From the NCBI GenBank assembly GCA_963555705.1, contig OY743171.1, positions 21,637,352 to 21,701,351 of the forward strand: DNA of 64,000 bases, given 5' to 3'. The stretch is from Ligustrum vulgare. Taxonomy: Eukaryota; Streptophyta; Magnoliopsida; Lamiales; Oleaceae. The stretch's first letter is position 1, and each line of letters begins with the position of its first letter. Shown in pieces: positions 34,372 through 46,829 of the stretch. A program made the position numbers and the translations under genes. The notes under the pieces were generated by a model. It was not told where the DNA came from. It made no database searches and was given only the letters and a program-made list of their open reading frames with translations.

Positions 34372-34398
34372 AACTTAATTGACAATTGAAAGTGACTA

Positions 34399-34399
<1 letters not shown>

Positions 34400-34429
<30 letters not shown>
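34400..34429. repeat. (CG)n(CA)n microsatellite
   Basis: CGCGCGCG followed by about ten CA units. Simple-sequence tract inside the 3' non-coding region of the Athila/Tat-type element. Confidence 0.9.
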
Positions 34430-34430
<1 letters not shown>

Positions 34431-35084
34431 GATCGAACATCGGATTAACTAAACTTCTTTTTGGTAGCATTGTTTGGAATCATACTTTTGAATTGATTAT
34501 ACAATTTTACACTCATGAGTAATTTGTAAGTTATCTAACTTTGTTGATCTATATTCCATGTTACTTGATTACACTAGTAGATAATTTTGCTCGAGACGAG
34601 GTATGTTAAATTGCATGTGGTTTTAATTAAATTACATGGCTCGTAATATTATGTTCGATCTAAAAGATGACTTCTATTATTAAAATTAAACTAATTTAAT
34701 AATTGTAATTTTCATATTATTAGTTGATTTTAAATGTAATTGCACACCTAATTTAATCTCCTAAATAAATGGTAACTACATCCCTAAATAATAAGTTTCA
34801 TAATTAATGATGTCAGTCAAATAATACACTATTTCTCATAGAATTCGGTATTTTTCTAAATAGTTTCTAAATAATGTATTTATCTAAGAAGGATTGAAGG
34901 AACTAGTGTAGAGTCTAATTAATCTATATCCATTTGATCATGTTAGCACCAATTTAGGTTGCGAAATCCGCCATTCTCATACAACGCTCCCTTTCATCTC
35001 CTTATAATTTTTAACATTTCAGTAAGTCCAAATTTGTGTACATATCATAGTTTCAGTAAGTCAAAGTTTTATTTGGCCCCTTTT

Positions 35085-35258
35085 TGAGCCCTGTTATAAT
35101 CAGTTTTTTTGAGAAGATGTATTTTGGGATAGTGATTTTTTGGAGAATGTGGTCGAAAAATAAGAAAAATTTTGTTTACGTGTATTATTAACTGAAGAAT
35201 GTGTTAAAAAAATTTTTAAAAAATGTATTAAAATTAAAATGGGTTTCAAACAAGGGCC
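35085..35258. mobile_element. MITE-like element
   Basis: About 170 bp from GAGCCCTGTTATAATC to TTTCAAACAAGGGC. The ends are short imperfect inverted repeats of the GAGCCCTTGTTTG type seen in family A. The interior is A/T-rich with no coding. Confidence 0.45.
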
Positions 35259-35794
35259 GATATTTTGCAAGAATAAATATGATTCTATAGAATTTTATGC
35301 ACTTAAAATGTTAGTTCGCTGAAAATAATTTACACACATCATCTATCTAAACAATTTCTTCATTCATTTAAAGGTTGTTTGATGTAAGAAGTTTTGGAGG
35401 AATTTTGAATGTTTTAGAGTGTGGGATTGAAGAATTTTTGAAAAATGATGAATTTCATATTTTTATTGAAAGTGTGATTGAAAATAAATTTTGGACGAAG
35501 CGACAGGCTATAATGGGTTTTAACTAGAGCTACTAATTACTAGAGCTATGCAAACAAATGACGATAGCAAGACAAGAAAATTCTGCCCATGACCCTGATT
35601 CGTTCCCGCAAATTGAATTCAACATTATGTGAGGGCTCAGTAGAATCAGAAAGAAAGAAAATTGGCCTAAGAATAGGAAAAATATTCGTAAATACTGTTA
35701 TTTAAATTTACGTTTTCATTTTCAACAATTATTGAAATTGGAAAAAATTAGTAAAGAATCAAGTCATAATCACATTTTGTTTCAAAAAACATAA

Positions 35795-35971
35795 TTAGCT
35801 CCTATTTGATATTCATTATTTAAATACCGTGGGTTGTAATAATAAATTTTTGAAAAATGTGATTGAAATATAGGGATTTTTGTGCAAATTATTTTATTGA
35901 TAGAACGTATGGTTAAAAATGAGTTTTGAAAAAAATAAAATTTTAAATAATGAGTACAAAACATGGGCTAA
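35795..35971. mobile_element. MITE with about 29-bp terminal inverted repeats
   Basis: Left end TTAGCTCCTATTTGATATTC then ATTATTTAAA; right end TTTAAATAATGAGTAC then AAAACATGGGCTAA. Reverse-complementing the right end gives TTAGCCCATGTTTTGTACTC, a good match to the left. 177 bp, non-coding. The terminal TTA/TAA may hint at a Harbinger-type target, but the duplication cannot be told apart from the palindrome. Confidence 0.65.
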
Positions 35972-36480
35972 ACTACACAAGTGAAATCAACGAATATATA
36001 TGATATAGATGTATATTTTTTCGTCTCACCATTCACCTAAAATTTCAACAAAGTAGGATTTTCTCTTGCATGTGATTAATAAATGTAGATGCTAACCCCT
36101 AGGGCACATTTCTATTGATAAAAGTTAGGGATTCAAAAATGCTGACAGCGCAAAGATCGTATATTCGAATCCTTACAGATTCGTTAGTCAGTTCAGTGGC
36201 CAGATTGAGACATAACATGGGATTTACATTCTCCATCAATTCTCAAAACAGGGGCGATGGGACTCCTAAGGTTAGCATTCAACCTTATAATAATTGTAGA
36301 TGTTAGAATGCGATCCTCGTTCCGCGCTTTTCTGCATGTGTAAAATTTATTCGAGTACTCTTAACAAATTTGACTCTAATTATATTAGTCTCTTTGTGAT
36401 CTCATTTTCTTTTGAATGTTGCGAGAATACGTATAAAATATGTGAAGTTTTAACTTTTATATTGACTTTTAAATTGCATG

Positions 36481-37167
36481 TGTTGACACATAAAATTACT
36501 CAATTCGAAGGCTTGACATAAATATCCAAAACATGAAAGCCCATTACAAATGATAGGACGATGTGGAGGAAGCTAGGAGATTAGGCGATCACTAGAGTAC
36601 CTGGACGATTGGACGATCACAAAGGCGATTGGGCAATCAAAACGTTCAGGAATGAAAGAGCAGTTCTTACAACTTATCTCACAACACACATGTTTATCTA
36701 CAAACAGTTTGCACATAATGAGCAATTGAAGAAGATCATGGAAGTTACTTGATACATGGAAGTTACTTGGTGCAAAGTAGTGGAAGTTAGTCACACAAAG
36801 TGGGCGACGGTTATACAACATGGTGGACGACGATTACTATATTCAAGTTATAAAATGAAGGTGGCAAATTAGATATTCAAATAGTAGTAGGTAGTTTATT
36901 TCGATGTGTATATATGGAAGAATTTTAGATGTTTAGATGATCCGATCAATCAACTTCAAATAGAGAACTATGTAATATACTTTCATTTTAATTTTTTTGT
37001 CGGCTTTAGAATAAATTGTGTGCTTGCGCCACTTGGAGACGTTTTGTATAATCAAGTTTTTCTTAGTGCAAACACCCATTTTTGGGACTTTCTCTTCAGA
37101 GGTTTGTCCTTTACAATCGTCTGAATCCTTTTAATTGTCAGCGGTAATTCGATTTCTGCACGAAACA
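36481..37167 (+). repeat. 5' LTR of the nested Gypsy element
   Basis: 687 bp, aligning end to end with 47793-48487 by eye (shared CATGAAAGCCCATTACAAAT, ACATGTTTATCTACAAACAG, TTTATTTCGATGTGTATATA). The following bases, TTTGACACGCCCAGTGA from 37169, look like the TTGGCACGCCC-type primer site of plant Gypsy elements. Confidence 0.85.
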
Positions 37168-37289
37168 ATTTGACACGCCCAGTGACAACTTTGGTGTTTG
37201 AAGATACAAATGTGAAGCAATGTGCCTCATAAAAATTCTGACAAGGAGCCAAATGCTCATTGATTTCTTCCTTCCATTGGTGAAGAACA

Positions 37290-39940
37290 AGAGGGCCAGC
37301 AAAGCCTAGACTTAGGAGGATCTCGTAGCCGTTATGAACCAACAACAGGGTTGACCCCATGTACCATGTGTGAAATGTTGGGAGAACTTACCTAGGACAT
37401 TGTTGAGCAGGTAAATTTACAAAATGTTCATAACATGGAAAAGTTTACTCAAAATGGAAACAAACATTATGATAATATGGCCAAACAACTAAGTACTTTA
37501 AACGAAACTATGAACAAGTTAGTGGGCCAAATTTTTCAACCAACGTTTCCATATATAGGAAACAATTTTCAAGCAGGAACAATTGTGGGGCATAATTACC
37601 CGAGTTGCATGTCCAAATAAAAGAATAGAACCACCTTTTTGGACCATCTACTTCCAACCCGGGGGGTGGTGGAATGGCTAACTTGCATAATGGTAATGGG
37701 ATGTCAAACTTGGGAGCAACCTAAATGCAAGAAACAATGTCCAAAACAATGGACAAAATGTCAGCATGTTAACGATGGGGGAAATGCAAACACTAATGGG
37801 TAGATCAAGCATATCCATGGCCTAGAGGGTACAAAGTACCAAAATTTTCATTGTTCACTGGCTTGGGAGAAGTTTCTACTCTATAACATAAAGGACGATT
37901 CACATTGCAATATGGTGAAGTAACTGATTATCATAAGATGAGACTATTCCCTAGTTCGTTAACAGGAGTAGCTTTCTCATGGTTCATCAATTTGCAAGCA
38001 AATTCTGTCCATACATAGCAACAACTAGAACAATTTTTCCACACTCAGTTTTATAAAATTGAATCAGAAGTTACTTTGGCAGATTTAGCAAACTTACATC
38101 AATTGCCAAAATGAATCGGCGGAATCTTTACTTCAAAGATTCGAGACGGCTAGGAGTAAATATTTTACTCCCTTACCTGAAAAAGAATTTGTCAAGATTG
38201 CCCAGAGTTGTCTCGGATTTGAACTTATAATGAAATTTCAAGATAGAGAGTTCCATGATCTCTTTTAACTTAGTGGGAATGTCATTAGATATGAGCTTTT
38301 GTTGAGAGAAGAAGAACAAATGAAAAATGCTAGTAAAGGAACATAGTATAGGGACCCTAATTTTGAGGTACACGTAGTTGATACGGGTCAAGAAGAAGTT
38401 GAAATTTGTTTAGCCGAGCTGATTAAGGACGATACTTATGAATGTCCTATGTTGGCCACACTAGAAAATAAGAATGAAACGGCTAAAGAAGAAAATCAAA
38501 AAGTAAGAACGTTTTAGTTTGACGCTACAAAAGCTGACATAATATTTGATCGGTCATTCAAAGATAAACAGATTAAATTGAGAGATAAGCATAAATTTTC
38601 AAACCCTAAACAAATTAAGGGTAAAAAAATACTATAAGTAGCATAATGCATGGTCTCATTCCACTAACAACTGTTTGGTCTTTCGAAATGTGATACAGGA
38701 TGCCATTGAATTAGACCGAATAACCTTTGATTCAAAAAAGAAAATGGCAGTGGATGAGAATCATTTTCCATGGACAGTTTCTCTTGATATGGTTACTCCT
38801 AAATTTAAGAAACAAAATCTACCAAAATTAAAGTTGATGGCAGATGAAGAAGAGGACGAACAACGTCCTAGTGTGTTTGAAAGGTTGAAAGAAGACGTTG
38901 CCAAACAGGAAGAGAAGAGTTTATGTACTAGATGCCAAAAGGAGATTGTCAAAGTAATGGATGAAAAGAAGGACAGTAGGCAACCATTTCATCAAGCTAA
39001 GCCACAACTGTTTAAAGGACAAGTTAGACCAGGCCCTGGAAGTCATATAGTCTGTGGTCATATGCAAGGATGTTTGGAAGGTCACCAAGTCCTCCTCAGA
39101 AACTCAAAACATTCAGGCCACAACCATATCTCCCAAATGTATAGCACTCATACAATCCCAAAACAGGATGAGTAATTTCATTTAATGAGATGACAAAGAC
39201 ACAGCAAAAGCGATATGAAAGAATTATGGACGAATGATGAGATGGCAGCAAGGTATAGAGCAAATCAAGCCTGCAAATCCCATATAGACAAAGAATCAAA
39301 ATATCAGAAAAGTCAAACAAACTACACGTTCAAAAGGGATAATGTGAGAAGCATCATCAAGTAAGTATGCTTGGAAATCAAAATATGAACGCAGGAAAAG
39401 TGAAGAAGATGAAAATGATGCCAGGGGATCCATTAATATCCAATTCGGCATTTTACCTCCAAATATGGTCAATAATTATGTATTGACCAATGAGTTTCAA
39501 AACTAGGAGAAAAATGAGGTAGTCGCAGAAGAAATAGGGGAAGCAGCATAGACTTTAGAGAATGAAGAGACTAATCATGTTGAAGTGATCCCACAAACTG
39601 AAGAAACACAAGACTTAGACGATGATGAGATGATAGATGTTGAAGAAGAGTTAGACTTGGAGGCAGAATGTAGAACGAGAGGAGTATCACGTAGCAGACT
39701 TCTCAAACAGTTATACCGAGAAGGTAATCTAGTAGTAGGATTATTGGGTAAGTCATCTGGACGATCGTATGACTATTTGGTTCTATATGGAAAACTAAAG
39801 AGGAAAAAAAAGAGTACTACGTGCGAAAAATATGGATCACCACCTGAGATTTTCTCTCCACTTACAGGATGGGGAGAAATACCAGAAAGTTTCACACAGG
39901 TAGAAACGTATGATGAAGGGCAGAATCCAGATATATTGTA
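37290..39940 (+). pseudogene. Gypsy gag and gag-pol linker, decayed
   Basis: Fragments in order: QLSTLNETMNKLVGQI (about 37470), a Retrotrans_gag core scattered over frames (GRFTLQYGEVTDYHKMRLFP, SLTGVAFSWFINLQANSVHT, QFYKIESEVTLADLANLHQL; 37880-38110), and a knuckle-like KYYK..HNAWSHSTNNCLVFRN (38630-38680) with the first cysteine lost. An open stretch at 38675-39175 (FERLKEDVAKQEEK) and an acidic one at 39585-39941 follow. Frameshifts and stops are many. This wording is that of the large plant Gypsy gag family. Confidence 0.75.
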
Positions 39941-40160
39941 GATAAATATATCAAACAAGGACGAATTGGAAAAAGGAAAACAAAAGGTGGAAGCTGAGTC
40001 AGCAGAAAAAGTAATGTTCAAGAAATCTTCCTTGAACTTGACTAAGTATCTAAGGCCTTTGTACATAAAGACCTCAATTGATGGCATTCCAATTTCTAAA
40101 GTGCTCATTGACATCGGGGAACCCATCAACACAATCCCATATAGGATGTTGATGAAATTT

Positions 40161-43100
40161 CACTACAACAAAGTTCACATTTTACAGCGTGCATTGCATG
40201 TCTCCGTTAAAGACCATGCCGTAAATATTTATGCGCGTGTGGGATGAATGCTGTAAAAGCAATTTTACAACGTGCATAAAGCATGTTGTAAAAGATGGCG
40301 TGCATTTGTAAACGTCGCAAATAAGTTTTACGGCGTGCATTTTTCCATCTTTTACGACGTGCTTTTTGCACGCAGTAAATTATTTTTTTACTTAAAAAAT
40401 CAATTTATATGATTATCAACAAATATATAAAATTAAAAAACATAATTATACACATTAAATCATATAAATCATGTTTTACACTATTTGGGTAAACAAAAAT
40501 ATTTATTATGGTTATTGCACAATAACCAAAAAGTAGATTTCATCTAAATAATTCTAACAACATAATAATCCTACTCAAGTTTCTCCAAAGCTTTTACTCC
40601 CAATTTCGGAAATGGGGAAAGCATTATTTCTTGTACATCTTTGTCAGTAAGTTATTTCTTAACCTCTTTAGTCTTGGACTGTAACAAAGCACAAAATGGA
40701 AAGATAATAGTCATTTTCAATTCCAGAATATTAATAAGGTCATAAAATAAATGATTTAAACCCAAAGATTAAGATTTCAAGGATAAAAAGCTCTATAGAC
40801 CAACGATATTTTTACATGGAAATTTCCCTACAAGACCTGCTAATAAATATTTAAGAAAAAACATATATTACAAAACAATAAGATTCTAGCTTTATTTTTT
40901 TCCCCTATCATTCAACTAAGGCATTTGTGGTGATAAGAGAAATAAACTAACTATTCAACTATGTAGTATCATAACCAATAAACAAATAATATCCAATGAT
41001 ATAGGAAAAGAGAGAATCAATATTATTTTCATAATCTGAATATAATTCTTAATCTATACTACAAACACAAAAAGCGCGATGATTCAAGCAATATTTTCTT
41101 CCCTGGTAAAGTCTGTCTAATAACTATTTAGAATGAACACCATCTCAACAATGGAAATAAAAGAATTTAACATTGGTTACTGAGAGCTCAGTGTGTTAAA
41201 CATACGACCAAGGATTAGGAGTCATTGAATGCAATGTTTCTATAAACAAAGTCACAATAGTCATACATTAGGGACCACCCTTTGTATTATCTAGCTCTAG
41301 AGGAAGAGAGACAATATCAATGCTGCAATATTTAATCCACTCAGTAGAGTTGTATTCAAAGTACAATCTTATCTAAAGAATTATGAAACTGGAAAAATTG
41401 TATTTTTCTACCTATTAGGTGGAAGGAAGTAGTCGAGTAAATTAAAGAAGGAACGGAAATTCCAAGTATGCCAAGTCAGCACCTTTTAGCCTTCAAATTC
41501 AAAATGTAAAAGCTACATGCTACGATCAGTGGCGTAAACAAAACAATACAGAATATGGTGAGGACTTGTATCAGATTCAATAAAATTTGAGGTTACATGA
41601 AAATCATTGAACTCACCTAGCACTGGATTTGAAGATATCACCATAAAGGAATAGCCAATAGACAAAATAGCTTTTCACAATCGCTGTTCATAAGTATTTT
41701 CAAGAACTGGGATGACATGTTCATATATCAATTGACATCGGTCATGGAATGAACCAAATCAACAAGGAGCCAAGGCCTGACTTTTCCATTACAAGATCAT
41801 CCTGATTTTTTTATTCTTTTATTTTTATTTCTAAATTTCATTAAATTTTTATTTCTCATGCTTATGGGTGTGACCAATGTACTTTTTCTCCTCCCTAAGA
41901 AGTAAGAAGTTTTCCAAAATAAATCTCTTACTGAAAGTTGTGACTATAAGTCTATAACAATAATCTTGCTAGGAATATCTAACCTTCAGGTTTCTATTTC
42001 TGAAGAATTTAATATAAAGATCTCATTCCTTTCTTGTTGCACCTCCACATAAGGTCACATAAGATGAAGTGAGGTTTTGTCGGTGCTATACTGTTAAGAA
42101 ATCTTACCAAGAAATCATCCAAAATCAAGAATCAATTTCATCATCAAGAATTCATCCGCTTTCCAATTGAGTTTCATCACTTTGACTAGGGCTCAATTTG
42201 ATACCTATAGTACATTGCATAGCTTTGCAAAAGAGAATTGATGTAATGGGCAACGCACTTGTATCAAATATCACATGGACCAAATAAGTCAAGAACTCTA
42301 TCCAAAACCTCACTACTATTTCAAGTCAAGATTAATCCCATTTTTGGATACTCAAACTTGGAGAGAGACACTTATTTCATGTTGTATCAAGTGATTAAGC
42401 CTTATATCCATCTTATGGCTTAGTGACCTATTTAAATGGAAACTTGTACCTAATCTAGTTATTAACCACCATAGATCCAATCAATAGAAATAATGTACCA
42501 ATTAGAAACACTAACCTTGTCACTCCATCTAATCTAACCAAACAATACCAACATACTAAAATGAGAATTATGCCATCACCTAAAAAACCAATGTTGGTGA
42601 GACATAATTTCCATCATATATTAACCAACCTAAAGTACTTGCAAGCATCAACAGGAAAATGAAAGTGAACTTTTCGACTTTATCATATAAAAAGAGAAAG
42701 TAGTGCGTGGAAAAATAGGGAGAAAATGAGGAACAACCAACATATTCAACCAAGAACATAGAAAAAGAAGGATAGTTAATAAGCAAAACAACATAGAAAC
42801 ACATCAAAAATTCTAGCAATGTAAGCAGTACGCTTGACATGTTTAACTAGGTAATAGAAGAAAAATTATATATGCCAACAATCCCCTAAAAAAAGGGTTG
42901 TGCCTATTTCATTAGTCTCCATGCATAATAGAAAATCAAATATTTGTTCATGAAATCATTAATTAGAAGAATTATAGAGCTAATTCATACTTTACACAGA
43001 AATGATAATAGAATAGAGAGATGTATTCTGTCAGAATGTGTGTGTTTGTGTGTGTGTGTGTGTGTCCTATGCGCTGGAGAATTTGGTAACTTAACAGTGT

Positions 43101-45210
43101 TGTTGCTTAAGGATTTTTCCTCAGCAATTTCCATACTTGTAGTCTTGTACACAAATTCTCATATGATATACCCAAAAATAGATTTAAGAGAAAACTTCAA
43201 ATAATAACCGTGGAAACCTCTGTCTTATGAAGCCTTTGAATTCTTTTGGATTTAGAAAAGCAGTATCCAAATTCTGTTGGATTTAGAAAAGCAGATTCAT
43301 GTGGAACAACAAGAGACTAAACCAAGGTTGAAGTTGCGAAGGACAGAAACTCAAAAAGGCCTGACCTAAATATCGTTCATATTCGAATATTGTCCATCAA
43401 TAAATCCTAACCAGTTGCAAAATTGACGATATTTACAACGAGCTTAGGAATTCAACTACCTCAAAATCTAAGGGGGTTTATTCAATTAGGATTTCGAAAG
43501 ACATTTAAAGACTTTTTTTGATGGACTTTTTTTAATGGATTTCATTGAATTTTATTGACTTTTATGGATTTATATAGATTTTTAAAGACTTTCGTGGACA
43601 TTTATTTAAAAGACTTTCATATGCTTTCAAAGACTTTTATAGATTGATTTAAAAGACTTTCAAATACTTTTAAAGACTTTTACAGACTTTTATTTTTTAA
43701 TTGAAAAACATAAACGCTAATAGATTAATTTTCGTATGATGTGAATATGAATCGTTAATAATAATTATATGTAAAGTGAATTACAAAAAAAAAAACGTGA
43801 GAAATATAAATATAAATAGTTTTAAAATAGAGAAATGTTTGTGATTAAAAAAATGGGGGGAAAATAAAATCGCATTTGATATCGACATAAAAATTGTACT
43901 ATGTTCATAAAAAAATTTCTTGCGAAAATTTTTGAATCACTTTACTTATTATTATTTGTTTTGACACAATTTATTTATTATTTTTCTATAAGATCTTATG
44001 GAATTTTAGTTAGATTTATTTTCATAAAAAAATCGAAAAAAACGATGAAAAAAAAGAAAGTCCAAATATAAAGAAAAATATTTAAAATAAAAAAATACAA
44101 AAAGTTGAAGAGAAGAGAAATAATGATTTGTTTAGTCAAATGTTTAAAGTTTCTAAAAAATAATATGAAATAAGAAAAACATAGAATAAATAAAATTACA
44201 ATTTAAAAGAATTTTTTTTTTATAAAAGTCTTTTAAAATCTTGGAAGTTAATGAGAGACAAATAAATAGATTTTGTGGTTGTACTTTATGTTTAGAAGTT
44301 AGTACATATAGGATTTCGTAGGAGTCTTTAAAAGTCATTGATAATTTGAATAACACGGGACTTTTAAAGACTTTTAAAAGTCTTTATACAATACACCATG
44401 ACTTTAAAAGACATTTTAAGAGTCTATTAAAATCTAGATTGAATAACTCAAGATTTTAATGGATTTAAAAAAATCTAGATTGAATACCCCCAGACTTTTA
44501 AATTCCATCAAAGTCTTTAAATTTCCTTCCAAATCCTAATTAAATAAACCCCCCTAAATTTGGCTTCTTGGCTGCTCATCTTTGCTGCATTGAGACCCTT
44601 CTTAACTGCATTGAGGCTTTGATTGTACTGCAACGAGTCTATGGAAATTGCAAAAGGAAGAAAATCGTTGCCTTTGAAAAATAGTGACCTCCGAAATAAT
44701 AAAGAAGCCCTTTGTGCATAGATTCAACTCCATGTGAAAAGGAGATCTAGAAATTCGTCGAGAAGCCAATAGCTTTAAAATCCAGTTGCAATAGAAGGTT
44801 ATGCCTATTCAAAACTTGTAAAATAACCAAACAATTGAAAGAGATAGAGTGAACGGATTTTGTAGTTTGATAGGAGTGTTAGGAGTTGTGGGGATATTGA
44901 TTTAACATGAAAAAAAAAAAACATTAAAACGTCGAAAAAGACCTACCGATCATAGGAAGAAACCCTAGACTCGCAGAGGCAAGAAGGGGTGGTTCTCCAT
45001 GTAAATTTGGTGGATTGGAGCTTAGAAGGAAAAAAATTAAAGAAACACAAGCGGGAGCCCTACTATGTTTTGTACGCAAAATATTTGTTGAAAATTTATT
45101 AGAGCTTTCACTGTGTGCAACAATGCACGCCGTAAATAAGACACAATATTTACGGTGTGCATCTATGCACGTCGTAAATCACCTTATTTTACGGCTTGCT
45201 TTTTTTGGTA
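40161..45210. mobile_element. CACTA (En/Spm-type) DNA transposon, non-autonomous
   Basis: Starts CACTACAACAAAG at 40161, the standard CACTA terminus. The subterminal regions at both ends carry repeated TTTACGGCGTGC and GCACGCCGTAAA words (40185-40400 and 45110-45200). The right terminus (GCTTTTTTTGGTA) is eroded and no longer reads TAGTG, but the 3-bp duplication TTT (40158-40160 and 45211-45213) and the rejoined Gypsy frame fix the border. No transposase was recognised in the interior. The subterminal repeats are the expected transposase-binding zone. Confidence 0.8.
43472..44554. mobile_element. Non-autonomous TIR DNA transposon, about 1.08 kb (copy 2)
   Basis: Left end GGGGGTTTATTCAATTAGGA and right end CCTAATTAAATAAACCCCCC are inverted repeats, flanked on both sides by TAA (43469-43471 and 44555-44557). 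The left 200 bases and right 300 bases are crowded with GACTTT/AAAGTC words. A 3-bp TAA duplication points to PIF/Harbinger. There is no transposase. It lies within the CACTA element, so it is the younger of the two. Confidence 0.8.
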
Positions 45211-45323
45211 TTTGCTAAGGACGATACAGATATAATAACTACGAAGGTTTTGTTAACCATTTTCATTGGACAGGAAACTTCAGTCAAAGGAGTGATACCT
45301 TTGGAAATAACAGTGGATAGTAT

Positions 45324-46829
45324 TGATAAGTGTATTTTATACACTTATTTGTATGTCTAAATTAGGTGTAATTATTGTCCTTTTGGAATATTTGCTATTT
45401 AATTTGTGTTTATCTTTTGCTTTTCAGAAAATATCTCAAAAGATGAAGAATGATGAGATCAATGGAAAAAGGACACAATTGGATGTCAATTGGAGCTAAA
45501 TTGGACAAGTGAGGAGTTTGTGACAACAACCGGGAAACATGCGTGGTGCCAAAGTGAAGAAATCAAAGGTTGGAGGAACGAATTGAAGGATATGAGAGCT
45601 TAAATGGGCAAATCAAGAAGAAGATAAAGTTTGGGGACTAAATTGCAACAATTGAAAGTTGAGGATTGAAGGTGCAATTAAAAGTCAGGGACTAAATTGT
45701 ACAGCCTAGAAAAGAGGAAGTCGCGATCGCTGGATACGTTCCACGCGATCGCGAGATGGTGCAAATTCTTAACCCGAGAGTTTTTAACGTCTACCACGCG
45801 ATCGCCAGAGGTTCTACCACGCGATCGCGCGGTTGTCCGACTGGGCCGCAAATCAGATTTTTCTCGCGATTTTTAACAAGCTTTGGGCTTTTTGACCTAG
45901 GTTTTCTCCAAAACCTATATATATACAACATAAGAGGCACGAAAATGAGACCTTTGCCTCTCCAAAGAAAGAGCCACAACTGAGAATTCAACATCAAATC
46001 CTTGGAGATTCCAACATCGCAGAGGGGCGTGAATTGAAAACAATTGAAGAATTGATAATTGGTGCAATCTTTCCATTCTTTATATTGTTTTTCAATGAAC
46101 GTTTATTTTTACTGTTTTTGTTATTTCATGATGATGTGTAACTAATTTTAACGTTGGGATGAACGATGTAGCCTAGTTAATTATTTTAATGTCATATTCC
46201 TTATTTTAACGCTTTAATTCGTGTGTTTATTTATTATTGCGTTTAATGCGTGAATGAACTGGCCACTTCTTCATGATTTCATGTGTTATTTCCATAATCC
46301 GAGAGGTGAGTTAATAACATAGATCTAGGTAATAAATCCGGTAATTGAACGAGAGATAGAGATATACTCTTGTAATTATTGCGGTCGTGTGTGAATTCTT
46401 GTGTGTAATGCATTTAGTTAAGGAATATTCGGACCCGCTGTAGAGATACAAGGTTGACTTATTTAGGTAGGATTGATTTAAACTCGAGAGAGGAATCTCA
46501 ATTTAAATTAGTGAATTCGACCGAACACACAAATAGGAAATAAAACTGGAATTGGAATTGATTTAATTAGCTAGGTGAATTCGTGAATCCCAACTACTTT
46601 ACAATCTTATTTGAAAACAAAACAATTTAACAATTCTTTTTAATTCATTAGTTCCATTTCTTAATTCTAGATTTTTATTCTTAAAACGATTTTCATTTGT
46701 TCAAATAAAGTTAAGAACTGAAATATTTCGGTAATTAATAGCAGTCCTCGTGGGAACGATAATCCGGACTCTAAGGTCCACTTTATTACTTGATTGCGAT
46801 ATCGTACACTTGCGATTTCAAACACAACA
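45324..46829 (+). mobile_element. Solo LTR of the Athila/Tat-type family
   Basis: 1506 bp from TGATAAGTGTATTTTATAC to TTCAAACACAACA, flanked by a perfect AGTAT duplication (45319-45323 and 46830-46834). It has no PBS or internal sequence, so it arose by recombination between the LTRs of a full element. It is related to the LTR at 23706-25181. It carries a cluster of GCGATCGC-containing words at 45720-45830. Confidence 0.92.

Larger units (their letters stand above)
23706..34606 (+). mobile_element. Non-autonomous Athila/Tat-type LTR element (LARD-like), interrupted
   Basis: Starts with a 1.48-kb 5' LTR (23706-25181), then a PBS (25188-25205), a single 255-residue ORF (25347-26114), the motif GGGAGGCAACCC (26164-26175), the purine tracts AAGTTTGGGAGTG (26784-26796) and AAGTTTGGGGGTGG (27109-27122), and, after an inserted Gypsy element (about 27140-33706), more Athila/Tat-like 3' sequence to TTGCTCGAGACGAG near 34606. 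No protease, reverse transcriptase or integrase is seen. A 3' LTR beginning TGATAAGTG, expected after the final purine tract, is absent, so the 3' end is deleted. The bases before the LTR are GCTAG. Confidence 0.7.
34607..36480. other. AT-rich interval with MITE-like elements
   Basis: No supported gene. It begins with GTATGTTAAATTGCATG and CTCGTAATATTATG, similar to the host sequence left of the Athila/Tat-type element. Two inverted-repeat elements are listed separately. A TATTCGAATCC word near 36163 resembles a pol III B box, but no A box or tail supports a SINE. Confidence 0.4.

Noticed and set aside
36060..36300. B box-like TATTCGAATCC suggesting a SINE or tRNA
   Set aside because: No A box at the right spacing, no cloverleaf, and no terminal tract or duplication was found.
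42580..43204. Open frames inside the CACTA element
   Set aside because: Short, AT-driven and without transposase motifs; not enough to call a gene.
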